A stretch of 32,424 nucleotides of DNA, taken from assembly GCF_018607995.1 (NCBI RefSeq), contig NZ_JABBAL010000038.1:1-32424 (forward strand). Direction: 5' to 3'. Within the stretch, counting starts at the first letter, position 1. Each line of letters starts with the position of its first letter. Position numbers and translations under genes: made by a program. This DNA is from Planktotalea sp. (GTDB lineage: Bacteria > Pseudomonadota > Alphaproteobacteria > Rhodobacterales > Rhodobacteraceae). The notes beneath the pieces were generated by a model. It saw nothing but the letters and a program-made list of their open reading frames with translations. It ran no database searches and was not told the DNA's origin. Of the stretch, positions 24,737 to 32,424 are shown one piece after another.

Positions 24737-27160
24737 CTATCGAGCACTACCAGCGCGTCGAAGCCTTAACGCATTGCTGATCACGAACACACTTGAAAAT
24801 GCCATTGCGAGAGCGGCAAGTGCGGGGGACAGTAGAAGCCCGAAAATAGGATAGAGCGCGCCGGCGGCAACGGGGATTAAAAGTGCATTGTAGCCGAAAG
24901 CCCAGAACAGGTTTTGGCGAATATTGCGCAGGGTGGCTGAACTGATGTCAAAGGCAGCTACAACGGCGTTCGGATCCCCCGCGAGTAAGACTACATCTGC
25001 GGCTTCGATCGCTACATCTGTGCCTGTGCCGATTGCGATGCCAACGTTTGCGGATGCTAGGGCGGGCGCGTCATTGATGCCATCACCTACGAAAGCAACA
25101 GGTCCATCAGATTGCAACGTGCGAATTGCGTCGGCTTTGCCACCTGGCAAAACATTTGCGATGACGTGATCTAGGCCCAATTTATCTGCGACCGATTGCG
25201 CAGCTGAGTGAGTATCACCAGTGATCATCACGGTTTGAATGCCGGAGTTCTTTAGGGCGGTGATTGTCGCTTCGGCGGTTTCTTTGAGCGGATCAGAGAT
25301 TTCGAATTGGGCGGCTAGTTTACCGTCCAACGCCATAAGAATTTCGGTGCCCTTAGCGCGCGTTGCGTCATGCGCGTCGAGATCGACGCCCTTTGCTGTG
25401 AGTAATGCACGGTTGCCAATGAGAACACCCTTGCCATCAATCAATGCGCTAACGCCACCTCCCGTCGCACTTGTAAACGCTTCGGTTGGCGCAACGGGGA
25501 TATCACGCGACTGCGCATGGGCAACGATCGCCTGTGCGAGGGGATGTTCGGAATTGACCTCGACAGAGGCAGCGAGGGCCAGCGCATTTTTTTCATCTAG
25601 TGTGTTGAACAAATGAATGCCCGTCACGCTTGGTTTGCCTTGTGTCAACGTGCCCGTTTTGTCAAAGGCGACCGTCTTGATGCTGTTAAGCTCTTGCAAG
25701 GCCGCGCCCTTTGCAAAGAGCACACCCTGTTCAGCCGCGCGCCCTGCGCCGACCATGATTGACATGGGTGTGGCCAATCCCATTGCACAGGGGCAAGCGA
25801 TAATCAGGACGGCGACACCAGCGACAAGTGCGTGACTTAACGCCGGATCAGGTCCGAAAAATAACCAAGCGAGGATTGTCAGCGCCGCGATAGCCAAGAC
25901 TGCAGGGACAAACCATGCGGTGACCCGATTGACCAAGTTTTGCACGGGTAGTCGCGCGCCTTGCGCCTTTTGTACCATCTCGATGATTTGGCTGAGGACC
26001 GTATCCGCTCCAATGGCATGCGCTTTGAAGGCGAAACTGCCCGTGCTATTCACTGTGCCTGCGGTGACATGCGCGCCTGTGGTCTTTTGCACCGCAAGCG
26101 GTTCGCCGGTTAGCATGCTTTCATCCACCCAGCTGTCGCCCGATGTGACGATGCCGTCGACTGCGATCCGCTCACCTGGGCGGACGTGAATGATGTCGCC
26201 CAGGGTAAGGGTTTCAATAGCGATTTCTTGATGTGTGCCATCGCGCTCCACCATCGCGCTGTTGGGGCACAACGCGATAAGACGGGCGATAGCGGCCCCA
26301 GTGCGTCCCTTTGCACGCGCTTCCATCCAACGACCTGCGAGGATTAGGGTTATTATGACGGCTGCGGCTTCGAAATACACATTACGGGCGGATTGCGGCA
26401 GTAGGTTTGGGGCGAAAAGCACGAGTGTGGAGTAAAAGAAGGCGGCGCCGGAGCCAAGGACTACCAATGCGTTCATGTCAGGTTGCCATGTGCGCAGGGC
26501 CTTTAGGCCGGTTGTCCAGATTGCTCGACCGGGGATGCATAGAACCATAGCAGTCAGCGCAAATTGCATCATCCAACTGCTTTGCATCCCTATGGTGCGG
26601 GAAATCAAATGGTGAAAGGTCGGAAACGCATGCCCGCCCATTTCAAGGATGAACACGGGAAGTGTGAAAAAGGCGGCAATGATAAAGGCGCGCTTGTTGA
26701 ATGCGGCGTCGTCGGTATGACTGACGGACGCTTGTGACACGGCAGTATCATCCAACAGCGTCGCGCTTTTCCCGCTGTCCTGTACTGCTAAGATTAGCGC
26801 CCTGGATGGGGTGCCCAAGGTTTCAACAACTGCCTGGCCCGTCGCGAGGTTCACATTGGCTGATAAGACCCCTGCAGGTTTCAACAGTGCTGTCTCAACG
26901 CGAGAGACACAGGAGGCGCAACTCATTCCATGGATATCAAGCCGGATCGTGGTGGGCTGGGCGGGCTTGCCGACAGCCTCGAGGGCGTCGATCAGCGTCT
27001 GGGCCTCAGTATTGGCTTCAAAAGAAACATCCGCTTGCCCTGTCGCGAAATTTACCCGTGCGTCTGACACACCTGCAACGCTGTTTAACGCAGTTTCAGC
27101 GCGCACAGAACAGGAGGCGCAGTTAAGTCCAGTCACAGGGAATGTAAGGCGGGTGGTCAT
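24737..27160 (-). CDS. copA: Copper-translocating P1B-type ATPase
   Basis: An 807-residue heavy-metal P-type ATPase exporting Cu(I) from the cytoplasm. Two N-terminal HMA domains carry CxxC sites (C14/C17 and C81/C84). The membrane part has the copper-type CPC (456-458). The actuator TGE is at 351-353, the phosphorylated Asp is D500 in DKTGTLT, the HP dipeptide is at 539-540, and the hinge [10 protein letters not shown] is near the C-terminus. All catalytic residues are present. There is no CueR-type regulator or copper chaperone next to it. It lies downstream of the decayed kynU on the same strand and is convergent with the broken H-NOX/GGDEF gene, whose stop is 7 bases away. Confidence 0.96.
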   Translation of the reverse strand: MTTRLTFPVTGLNCASCSVRAETALNSVAGVSDARVNFATGQADVSFEANTEAQTLIDALEAVGKPAQPTTIRLDIHGMSCASCVSRVETALLKPAGVLSANVNLATGQAVVETLGTPSRALILAVQDSGKSATLLDDTAVSQASVSHTDDAAFNKRAFIIAAFFTLPVFILEMGGHAFPTFHHLISRTIGMQSSWMMQFALTAMVLCIPGRAIWTTGLKALRTWQPDMNALVVLGSGAAFFYSTLVLFAPNLLPQSARNVYFEAAAVIITLILAGRWMEARAKGRTGAAIARLIALCPNSAMVERDGTHQEIAIETLTLGDIIHVRPGERIAVDGIVTSGDSWVDESMLTGEPLAVQKTTGAHVTAGTVNSTGSFAFKAHAIGADTVLSQIIEMVQKAQGARLPVQNLVNRVTAWFVPAVLAIAALTILAWLFFGPDPALSHALVAGVAVLIIACPCAMGLATPMSIMVGAGRAAEQGVLFAKGAALQELNSIKTVAFDKTGTLTQGKPSVTGIHLFNTLDEKNALALAASVEVNSEHPLAQAIVAHAQSRDIPVAPTEAFTSATGGGVSALIDGKGVLIGNRALLTAKGVDLDAHDATRAKGTEILMALDGKLAAQFEISDPLKETAEATITALKNSGIQTVMITGDTHSAAQSVADKLGLDHVIANVLPGGKADAIRTLQSDGPVAFVGDGINDAPALASANVGIAIGTGTDVAIEAADVVLLAGDPNAVVAAFDISSATLRNIRQNLFWAFGYNALLIPVAAGALYPIFGLLLSPALAALAMAFSSVFVISNALRLRRAGSAR

Positions 27161-27187
27161 AAACCTAAGTCCTGACAGATGGGATAC

Positions 27188-27228
27188 GGGCGTTTTTAAG
27201 TTACAGCAGAGCGTACCTGAAAACGCCC
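27188..27228. repeat. 9-bp inverted repeat downstream of kynU
   Basis: GGGCGTTTT (27188-27196) is exactly complementary to AAAACGCCC (27220-27228), with a 23-base spacer. On the transcribed minus strand the first arm falls inside the ancestral kynU C-terminus and the second at its ancestral stop. It may be a leftover kynU terminator or an element controlling copA, whose start is 28 bases further on. Confidence 0.4.
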
Positions 27229-28392
27229 TAGCTTATAACTTTGTGTTTTTAGGATTTATTCAAGGGTGTCGACGGCCTTCAGGATGTCGGCCTCCCCGAT
27301 GAACAGTGGGGTTATGCCAAAGCGCATCATGTTGGGCGCACGGAAATCTCCGATCACTTTGCGCTCGATCAAGGTTTGCATGCAAGGATACCCGTGCTCG
27401 AATTCAAACGACACGTGTGAGCCGCGCTCGTCCATATTGTGCGGACCCGCGAGTGTGACACCATCACAGCGGCTTTCGACCTCGTGGATGAACAACTCCA
27501 TCAATTCAATAGAGCGGGTGCGTACATCATTAAGGTCAACGTTATCCCAAACATCCAAAGCGGCTTCGAGAAGTGCGAAGGATGCGATAGAGGGCGTGCC
27601 AATGCGCATACGGTCAATCTTACCGGGCATTGGGCGGTAGTCGGTATCAAAGGCAAACGGAGCTTCGTGGCCGTACCAGCCAGACAGAACAGGCTTGACG
27701 GTCTCAATTAGGCGGGGGGCTAAATAGATGAACGCCGGACCTCCGGGACCCGCATTGAAAAACTTGTAAGTACAGCCAACCGCGAAATCGACATCGGTGC
27801 CCAAGACGTCCACGGGGATAGCGCCTGTGGAATGCACAAGGTCCCAGACCACGACAGCCCCAACACTATGGGCTTTGTCGATGATCGCTTTCATGTCATG
27901 TTTGCGCCCTGTGCGGTAATCTAACTCTGTGAGGGTCACGACGGCAACCTCATCGGTGATTGCGTCTAGAACCGCCGCAGGCGCGACCGTGCGTAGCTTG
28001 TAACCGTCTTCTTTCAGCTTCACCAAGCCCTGCACCATGTAAAGGTCGGTGGGGAAGTTACCTGTGTCGGAGAGGATCACCTTACGATCCGGCACCAGCG
28101 CCAGTCCCGCACCCACTGCTTGAAACACTTTGATCGAGAGCGTGTCGCTGACCACAACGCTGTCTTTGGGCGCACCAATCAATTTGCCAATGCGATCGCC
28201 TAAGGTGTTGGTTTGCATGAACCAGCCCTTAGTGTTCCACCCTTTGATCAGCTCTGTGCGCCATTCCTCGTTCATGAACCGCGTCATTGCGTCTGGTCCA
28301 GCCTTGGGCATGGGGCCTAGGGAGTTGCCGTTGTGGTAAACCATACCTTCAGGGATATCGAACATAGCCTGGGTTTTGGCAAAATTGGTTAT
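27196..28392 (-). pseudogene. kynU: Kynureninase with lost start codon and premature stop
   Basis: The kynureninase frame is intact over most of its length: GNSLGPMP, PLP-contacting D175 and H178, and Schiff-base Lys201 in CTYKFFNAGPGG (numbered from the ATG at 28365). It would cleave kynurenine to anthranilate plus alanine. Two lesions are visible. The expected start, 7 bases after GGGAG, is ATA (28390-28392) followed by TNFAKTQA, and an in-frame TGA lies just upstream. At the other end TAA (27256-27258) interrupts the frame after DTLE; beyond it the frame reads [12 protein letters not shown] and ends RSAVT at 27196, like intact kynureninases. An ATG at 28365 could give a 369-residue product short at both ends. 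No kynA or kynB is nearby. Confidence 0.72.
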
Positions 28393-28542
28393 GATAACGC
28401 TCCCTCAGAGGTTTGTTATGTATTGGTGGACCAGATGCATTGAAGCAAGGCAAGGGGGCAAAGCCGCTCAATTGCCGGATAGCGCTAGAGAGTTAATCAA
28501 ATAGCTTCACGCGCTGGGCAAAGTGGTCTATCGAAACCGCGC

Positions 28543-29571
28543 ATGACAGATCAGATCACACATAACACCGCGGACACTGCGCGTGCTGCCCGCCTAAGCG
28601 TAGCACCGATGATGGACTGGACCGATCGGCATTGTCGCTTCTTTCATCGACTGATGTCGTCACGTGCGCTTTTGTACACGGAAATGGTCACCTCGCCTGC
28701 GCTTGTCCGCGGTGGTGCGCTGCATTTGCTGAAATACTCAACCGTGGAACATCCTGTGGCCTTGCAGCTTGGTGGTTCTGATCCTGCGGAATTGGCAGAA
28801 GCTGCGCGCATCGGGGCAGAGCATGGTTATGCGGAGATCAACCTTAACGTTGGGTGTCCATCTGATCGTGTGCAAAACGGCGCGTTCGGTGCGATTCTAA
28901 TGCGTGATCCTATGCTGGTTGCAGAGTGCTGTGCGGCAATGATCAAAGCGTCCTCAGTAGAGGTGACCGTGAAATGCCGCATAGGAGTGGATGATCAAGC
29001 CCCGATCGACATACTACCAGAGTTCCTCGCGCGCGTTGCTGGGGCAGGGGTTGGGCGGTTCACAATCCACGCGCGCAAAGCGTGGCTACAGGGGCTAAGC
29101 CCTAAGGAAAATCGCGATATCCCACCACTGGATTATGATTTGGTGCAGCAGATGAAGGGGTTGTTTCCCGCTCTGCATCTTAGCTTGAATGGCGGCGTCA
29201 CAACGCTCGCACAGGCGCAAGACGCGCTGGAGCGGGGAATGGATGGTGTGATGATCGGACGTGCGGCCTATTACCAGCCCGCGGATATACTGATGGAGGC
29301 GGATCATCTGATCTACGGCGTACCCAAGGTTGAGCGCGCGCGCGAAGATATTGTGATGGAGATGCTGCCCTATATCGATGCGCATATCGCGGAGGGTGGC
29401 AAGCTCGGACAAGTCACGCGCCATATGTTGGGTATATTTGCTGGCGAACCGGGCGCGCGTTATTGGAAACGTCATCTTTCAGAGAATGCGCATAAACACG
29501 CCTCTGGATCGCATACGGTTGTCGATGCTATCGAAATAATGCACGCAGCGAGAAACAATTCGAAGGCGTGA
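28543..29571 (+). CDS. dusA: tRNA-dihydrouridine(20/20a) synthase DusA
   Basis: A 342-residue flavin-dependent DusA reducing uridines 20 and 20a in the tRNA D-loop. Diagnostic segments are SVAPMMDWTDRHCR (19-32), the catalytic C105 in NLNVGCPSDRVQNGAFGA, HARKAWLQGLSPKENR, and the DusA-specific C-terminal helical domain HMLGIFAGEPGARYWKRHL. The start is divergent from the decayed kynU, leaving 150 bases between them for promoters, in which I see no clear site. The next gene, TauE/SafE-like, starts 26 bases after its stop. The DusA subfamily assignment is confident. Confidence 0.97.
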   Translation: MTDQITHNTADTARAARLSVAPMMDWTDRHCRFFHRLMSSRALLYTEMVTSPALVRGGALHLLKYSTVEHPVALQLGGSDPAELAEAARIGAEHGYAEINLNVGCPSDRVQNGAFGAILMRDPMLVAECCAAMIKASSVEVTVKCRIGVDDQAPIDILPEFLARVAGAGVGRFTIHARKAWLQGLSPKENRDIPPLDYDLVQQMKGLFPALHLSLNGGVTTLAQAQDALERGMDGVMIGRAAYYQPADILMEADHLIYGVPKVERAREDIVMEMLPYIDAHIAEGGKLGQVTRHMLGIFAGEPGARYWKRHLSENAHKHASGSHTVVDAIEIMHAARNNSKA

Positions 29572-29597
29572 ACGCACGCGTGTGAAAAGGCAAAACC

Positions 29598-30422
29598 ATG
29601 ACTGATCCGATGCTCCTTGTGCAAATGCTCGTTCTCTTGTTGATCACGGGGGGCGTGGCTGGCGTGCTTGCTGGTCTTTTGGGTGTCGGTGGCGGCATCG
29701 TCTTGGTGCCCGCGTTCTTTTACGTGTTTGGCGCGTTGGGCTTTGAAGGACCGCAATTGATGCAAATGTGCCTCGCGACCTCGCTTGCGACGATCATTGT
29801 TACCTCTGTGCGCTCGGTCCTGAGCCATAACAAAAAGGGCGTTGTGGGTTGGGATATTTTGCTCACTTGGGCACCGGGCATTGTGATTGGGGCCGCGCTG
29901 GGCGTAATGGTCGCCGCGAGCCTACGATCAGGTGCCCTACAAATGATATTTGGAGTTTTGGCATTGATCGTAGGGCTTTACATGACATTTGGTCGTTCGT
30001 CTTGGCGTGTGTCAGAGGCCATGCCGACGGGTGTGAAGCGGATAATATCTTCGCCCATCCTTGGATTTATGTCTGTTCTGATGGGCATCGGCGGCGGCAG
30101 TTTCGGCGTGCCGTTCATGTCGCTGCACGGCGTGGCAATCCACCGCGCAGTGGCGACGGCAGCAGGGTTTGGTGTGCTTATCGCGGTGCCTGCGGTCATC
30201 GGGTTTTTGTTCGTGCCGATTGAACCTACGATGCGCCCGCCATTCACCGTGGGGGCGGTGAACCTGATCGCCTTCGTCGTGGTAATCGCTATGACGTTGC
30301 TGACCGCGCCCTGGGGTGTGAAACTTGCCCACGCGATGGATGCGGGGCCTTTGAAGAAAGCGTTTGGCGTGTTCTTAACCTTGGTCGCGCTGAACATGTT
30401 GCGCAAAGCCTTTGGATTTTGA
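29598..30422 (+). CDS. TauE/SafE-family membrane permease
   Basis: A 274-residue polytopic protein of the TauE/SafE (DUF81) family, linked to export of sulfite, sulfonates or other small anions. About eight helices are visible, arranged as two halves each with the family's glycine-rich motif: LLGVGGGIVLVPAFF (about 27-41) and LMGIGGGSFGVPFMS (second half). It lies 26 bases downstream of dusA. Its stop overlaps a TTG start of the following oxygenase-like gene, suggesting coupling. The substrate is not predictable; no sulfur-oxidation gene is nearby. Confidence 0.93.
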   Translation: MTDPMLLVQMLVLLLITGGVAGVLAGLLGVGGGIVLVPAFFYVFGALGFEGPQLMQMCLATSLATIIVTSVRSVLSHNKKGVVGWDILLTWAPGIVIGAALGVMVAASLRSGALQMIFGVLALIVGLYMTFGRSSWRVSEAMPTGVKRIISSPILGFMSVLMGIGGGSFGVPFMSLHGVAIHRAVATAAGFGVLIAVPAVIGFLFVPIEPTMRPPFTVGAVNLIAFVVVIAMTLLTAPWGVKLAHAMDAGPLKKAFGVFLTLVALNMLRKAFGF

Positions 30423-31168
30423 AGCAGTTTGCACAGGACGGGTTTTGCGTTTTTGATGTGGATCCCCGTGTTCTAGAATGGGCTGACGCTGCTGAGGACG
30501 TTGCGCGAGACGTGGTACAAAACGCAGACATGCGCGCACTTTGGCTGCGTCATCAGGATACGTGGTTTGTGGGTGTTGATGCCTTGCCAAACGCAGCGGA
30601 TGGAGCTGTGTCAGATGTCCCTCTTGACGGTCCATGGGAAGCGTTGATCACACAGCCAAAGCACTGGCATAGAGCTCAAGTCTCTGTTGTCTATGAAGGA
30701 TATCCCAAACAAGACGATGGTGAGAGCTACGTAAACCATCGCTTTCGTATCAATCGCGCCGCTGCGCATGTGGATGGGATTTTGTTGGAAGACGGGCATC
30801 GCTACCTGCGGGAACCACATAGCTTTATCTTAGGGGTTCCCTTGGGGGATAGCACGGCGTCGCCTTTGGTGGTTTGGCCGCGTAGTCACATTTTGATGCG
30901 CGATGCTTTGCGGGACATAATCGGGAATAAAGATCCGAAATCTGTTGATCTAACAGACGGGTATAAATCTGCGCGCGCAAGCGTGTTTGCGCAGATTGAT
31001 CCGATTGAAGTGACTGTTATCAAAGGACAATCAGTCTTGCTGCACCGTCACATGCTACACGGTGTCGCCCCTTGGAAAGCCACGGATAGTGCCCCAGATG
31101 AGGGCCGCATGGTCGCCTATTTCAGGCCAGAATATCCAGAGATAGATATGTGGTTAAGCACCCCTTAA
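30419..31168 (+). CDS. Phytanoyl-CoA-dioxygenase-like Fe(II)/2-oxoglutarate oxygenase homologue
   Basis: A 249-residue cytosolic protein with a cupin-type fold pattern of the PhyH group. Candidate iron ligands are H117 and D119 (HVDG) and H214 in LHRHMLHGVAPW, with R229 or R235 downstream for 2-oxoglutarate. The WPRSH segment before them also fits. The start is TTG overlapping the TauE/SafE stop (TTGA); no better start is near. Family members hydroxylate varied small molecules, and the substrate here is unknown. I hold the family with fair confidence from the H-x-D plus distal His pattern, not from overall recognition. Confidence 0.7.
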   Translation: MKQFAQDGFCVFDVDPRVLEWADAAEDVARDVVQNADMRALWLRHQDTWFVGVDALPNAADGAVSDVPLDGPWEALITQPKHWHRAQVSVVYEGYPKQDDGESYVNHRFRINRAAAHVDGILLEDGHRYLREPHSFILGVPLGDSTASPLVVWPRSHILMRDALRDIIGNKDPKSVDLTDGYKSARASVFAQIDPIEVTVIKGQSVLLHRHMLHGVAPWKATDSAPDEGRMVAYFRPEYPEIDMWLSTP

Positions 31169-31216
31169 CCCTTTCTATCGCTAAAATATCCCCACCGAAG
31201 GCATGAAATCTTTTAG

Positions 31217-31239
31217 AACGCGCCCTTTAAGCGGGCGTT
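31217..31239 (-). terminator. Hairpin at the dCTP deaminase stop
   Basis: On the minus strand AACGCCC pairs with GGGCG-C-GTT (one bulged C) around a 7-base loop that contains the dcd stop codon; CTAAAAGATTTC follows. It could act as a weak terminator for dcd. Confidence 0.35.
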
Positions 31240-32306
31240 GCGAAGTGTTTTGACAGCTTCAAACCTTGGCCTTGGTAGTTCGAGGCAATGCCCGACCCAT
31301 ACAGCTGCGCTGGGATTTCAGACATATGTTCGTAAACCAAACGTCCCACCACCTGACCATGTTCTAATACGAAAGGTGCCTCGTGGCAGCGCACTTCCAA
31401 CACGCCGCGTGATCCTGTGCCACCGGCCTCTGAATGGCCAAAGCCCGGGTCAAAGAAGCCTGCGTAATGCACGCGGAACTCACCAACCATCGCCAAGTAT
31501 GGAGCCATTTCAGCAGCATAGGCAGGGGGGATATGCACCGCTTCTCGACTAACCAGAATATAAAATGCGCCGGGATCAAGGATAATTTGACCGTCTTTGC
31601 AGCGCACCTCTTCCCAGTATTCAGCGGGGTCATAATGGCCAATATTGTCAAGATCGATGACACCCGTATGCGGTTTGGCGCGGTAGCCGACGAGGTCAGT
31701 GCCATCAAGTTTAAGATCGACAGAGAAACCAAGACCGTCATCGATCAAAGCGTCACCATTCACCAAAACATCGCTGGCGTGCAGCTTAGTGAGGGCTGCG
31801 TCGTCTAAGATGGCTTGCCCCTCGCGAAAACGGATCTGGTTCAGCCGCATGCCGGGGCGCACAAGAACCGAAAACGAGCGCGGGCAGATTTCGGCGTAGA
31901 GCGGGCCTTTGTAACCTGGCGCAATGCGATCAAACTCTGCGCCGCCATCAGTGATCGTGCGCGTTAGAAGATCAAGGCGACCTGTAGAGCTTTTAGCGTT
32001 CGCGACAGCTTGCAAATCATCGGGCAGATCAAGACGCTCCATCAAAGGAACAACGTAGACGCATCCCTTTTCCAGCACCGCGCCATCGGTGAGATCAATC
32101 TGGTGCATCTCGAATTCTTCTAGGCGATCTTCTACGCGGCGGCCATGCCCTGCAAGGAAGGATGCGCGCACGCGGTAGGCCACGTTACCAAGGCGCAGAT
32201 CAAGGCTAGCAGGTTGAATTTGTTCTGGAATAATCGAAGGCGTGCCGCTGAGTTGTCCCACAGTGATCATCTGCTCGAGTCGTTGGCTGGGTAGAACACC
32301 TGTCAT
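31227..32306 (-). CDS. dcd: dCTP deaminase, long two-domain alphaproteobacterial type
   Basis: A 359-residue 2'-deoxycytidine 5'-triphosphate deaminase of the long form, about twice the length of the E. coli enzyme because the dUTPase-like fold is duplicated. It turns dCTP into dUTP for thymidylate synthesis. The first half has IQPASLDLRLG, NAKSSTGRLDLLTRTITDGG and the GPLYAEICPRSF strand; the second half repeats the fold (CKDGQIILDPGAFYILVS, then GFFDPGFGH). It lies alone on the minus strand between the oxygenase-like gene and a tRNA. The ATG at 32306 lacks a clear strong ribosome-binding site in the adjoining bases. Confidence 0.93.
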   Translation of the reverse strand: MTGVLPSQRLEQMITVGQLSGTPSIIPEQIQPASLDLRLGNVAYRVRASFLAGHGRRVEDRLEEFEMHQIDLTDGAVLEKGCVYVVPLMERLDLPDDLQAVANAKSSTGRLDLLTRTITDGGAEFDRIAPGYKGPLYAEICPRSFSVLVRPGMRLNQIRFREGQAILDDAALTKLHASDVLVNGDALIDDGLGFSVDLKLDGTDLVGYRAKPHTGVIDLDNIGHYDPAEYWEEVRCKDGQIILDPGAFYILVSREAVHIPPAYAAEMAPYLAMVGEFRVHYAGFFDPGFGHSEAGGTGSRGVLEVRCHEAPFVLEHGQVVGRLVYEHMSEIPAQLYGSGIASNYQGQGLKLSKHFATPA

Positions 32307-32385
32307 CTTGCGTCTCCGGTGGCCCGCTCAGACCAAGATCGAGGCGGGCAAAAAGATATGACCGGATCAGCAGGCAAAGTGTAAA

Positions 32386-32424
32386 TGGTCGGGCTAGCAG
32401 GACTCGAACCTGCGACCTTCCGTC
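32386..32424 (-). tRNA. tRNA, 3' part only, probably tRNA-Pro
   Basis: Read on the minus strand: anticodon-stem 3' side ACGGA, variable loop AGGTC, T arm GCAGG-TTCGAGT-CCTGC, acceptor TAGCCCG, discriminator A, encoded CCA. The gene runs off the window before the anticodon. The acceptor implies a first base C pairing with G72 plus A73, which in bacteria points to tRNA-Pro (initiator tRNA has an unpaired first base). Confidence 0.85.

Overview
The window is a stretch of alphaproteobacterial chromosome, most likely from the Roseobacter group of the Rhodobacteraceae. The support is gene content and order: hom-glpX-recJ in a row, the long two-domain dCTP deaminase, DUF3572, DUF983, a non-pyrrolysine MttB homologue, and an H-NOX/HNOBA/GGDEF gene of the type I recall from roseobacters. 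This placement rests on recognised protein families, not on a database search. Most of the window is dense, ordinary chromosome with many 4-bp stop/start overlaps.

Layout. Positions 1-944 are visibly AT-rich, carry only small orphan ORFs, and abut the 3' end of a tRNA-Glu, so they may be the edge of an integrated element. From 1.1 to 5.8 kb on the minus strand lie a small lipoprotein gene, hom, glpX and recJ. A divergent TetR-family gene with a perfect palindromic operator candidate follows, then a pirin gene and moaA. A lipoprotein with an odd leader comes next, then alkD-like, glmS and glmU on the minus strand. From 13.1 to 16.8 kb a plus-strand operon holds a HAD phosphatase, a DegT-type aminotransferase, a fatty-acid desaturase and an EamA transporter. 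It meets a NUDIX/DUF983 pair tail to tail at a hairpin. From 18.25 to 20.3 kb is a probable envelope-stress module: secreted EF-hand protein, ECF sigma factor, small one-TM candidate anti-sigma and Spy/CpxP-like periplasmic sensor. DUF3572, another HAD phosphatase and an MttB-family methyltransferase follow.

Two genes around the copper ATPase copA look decayed. At 23.1-24.7 kb an H-NOX-HNOBA-GGDEF gene (NO sensor plus diguanylate cyclase) is broken by two nonsense codons and two frameshifts. At 27.2-28.4 kb kynureninase has ATA where its start codon should be and an in-frame TAA that removes a recognisable 19-residue C-terminus. The right end holds dusA, a TauE/SafE permease, a 2-oxoglutarate-oxygenase-like protein, the dCTP deaminase and the 3' part of a tRNA, probably tRNA-Pro.

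The most notable items are the two decayed genes, the hairpin covering the MttB start, the three-codon leader overlapping the lipoprotein start at 8611, the aminotransferase-desaturase operon and the sigma/sensor module. I found no CRISPR array, insertion sequence, phage gene or secretion system, and no clearly new multi-gene defence system.
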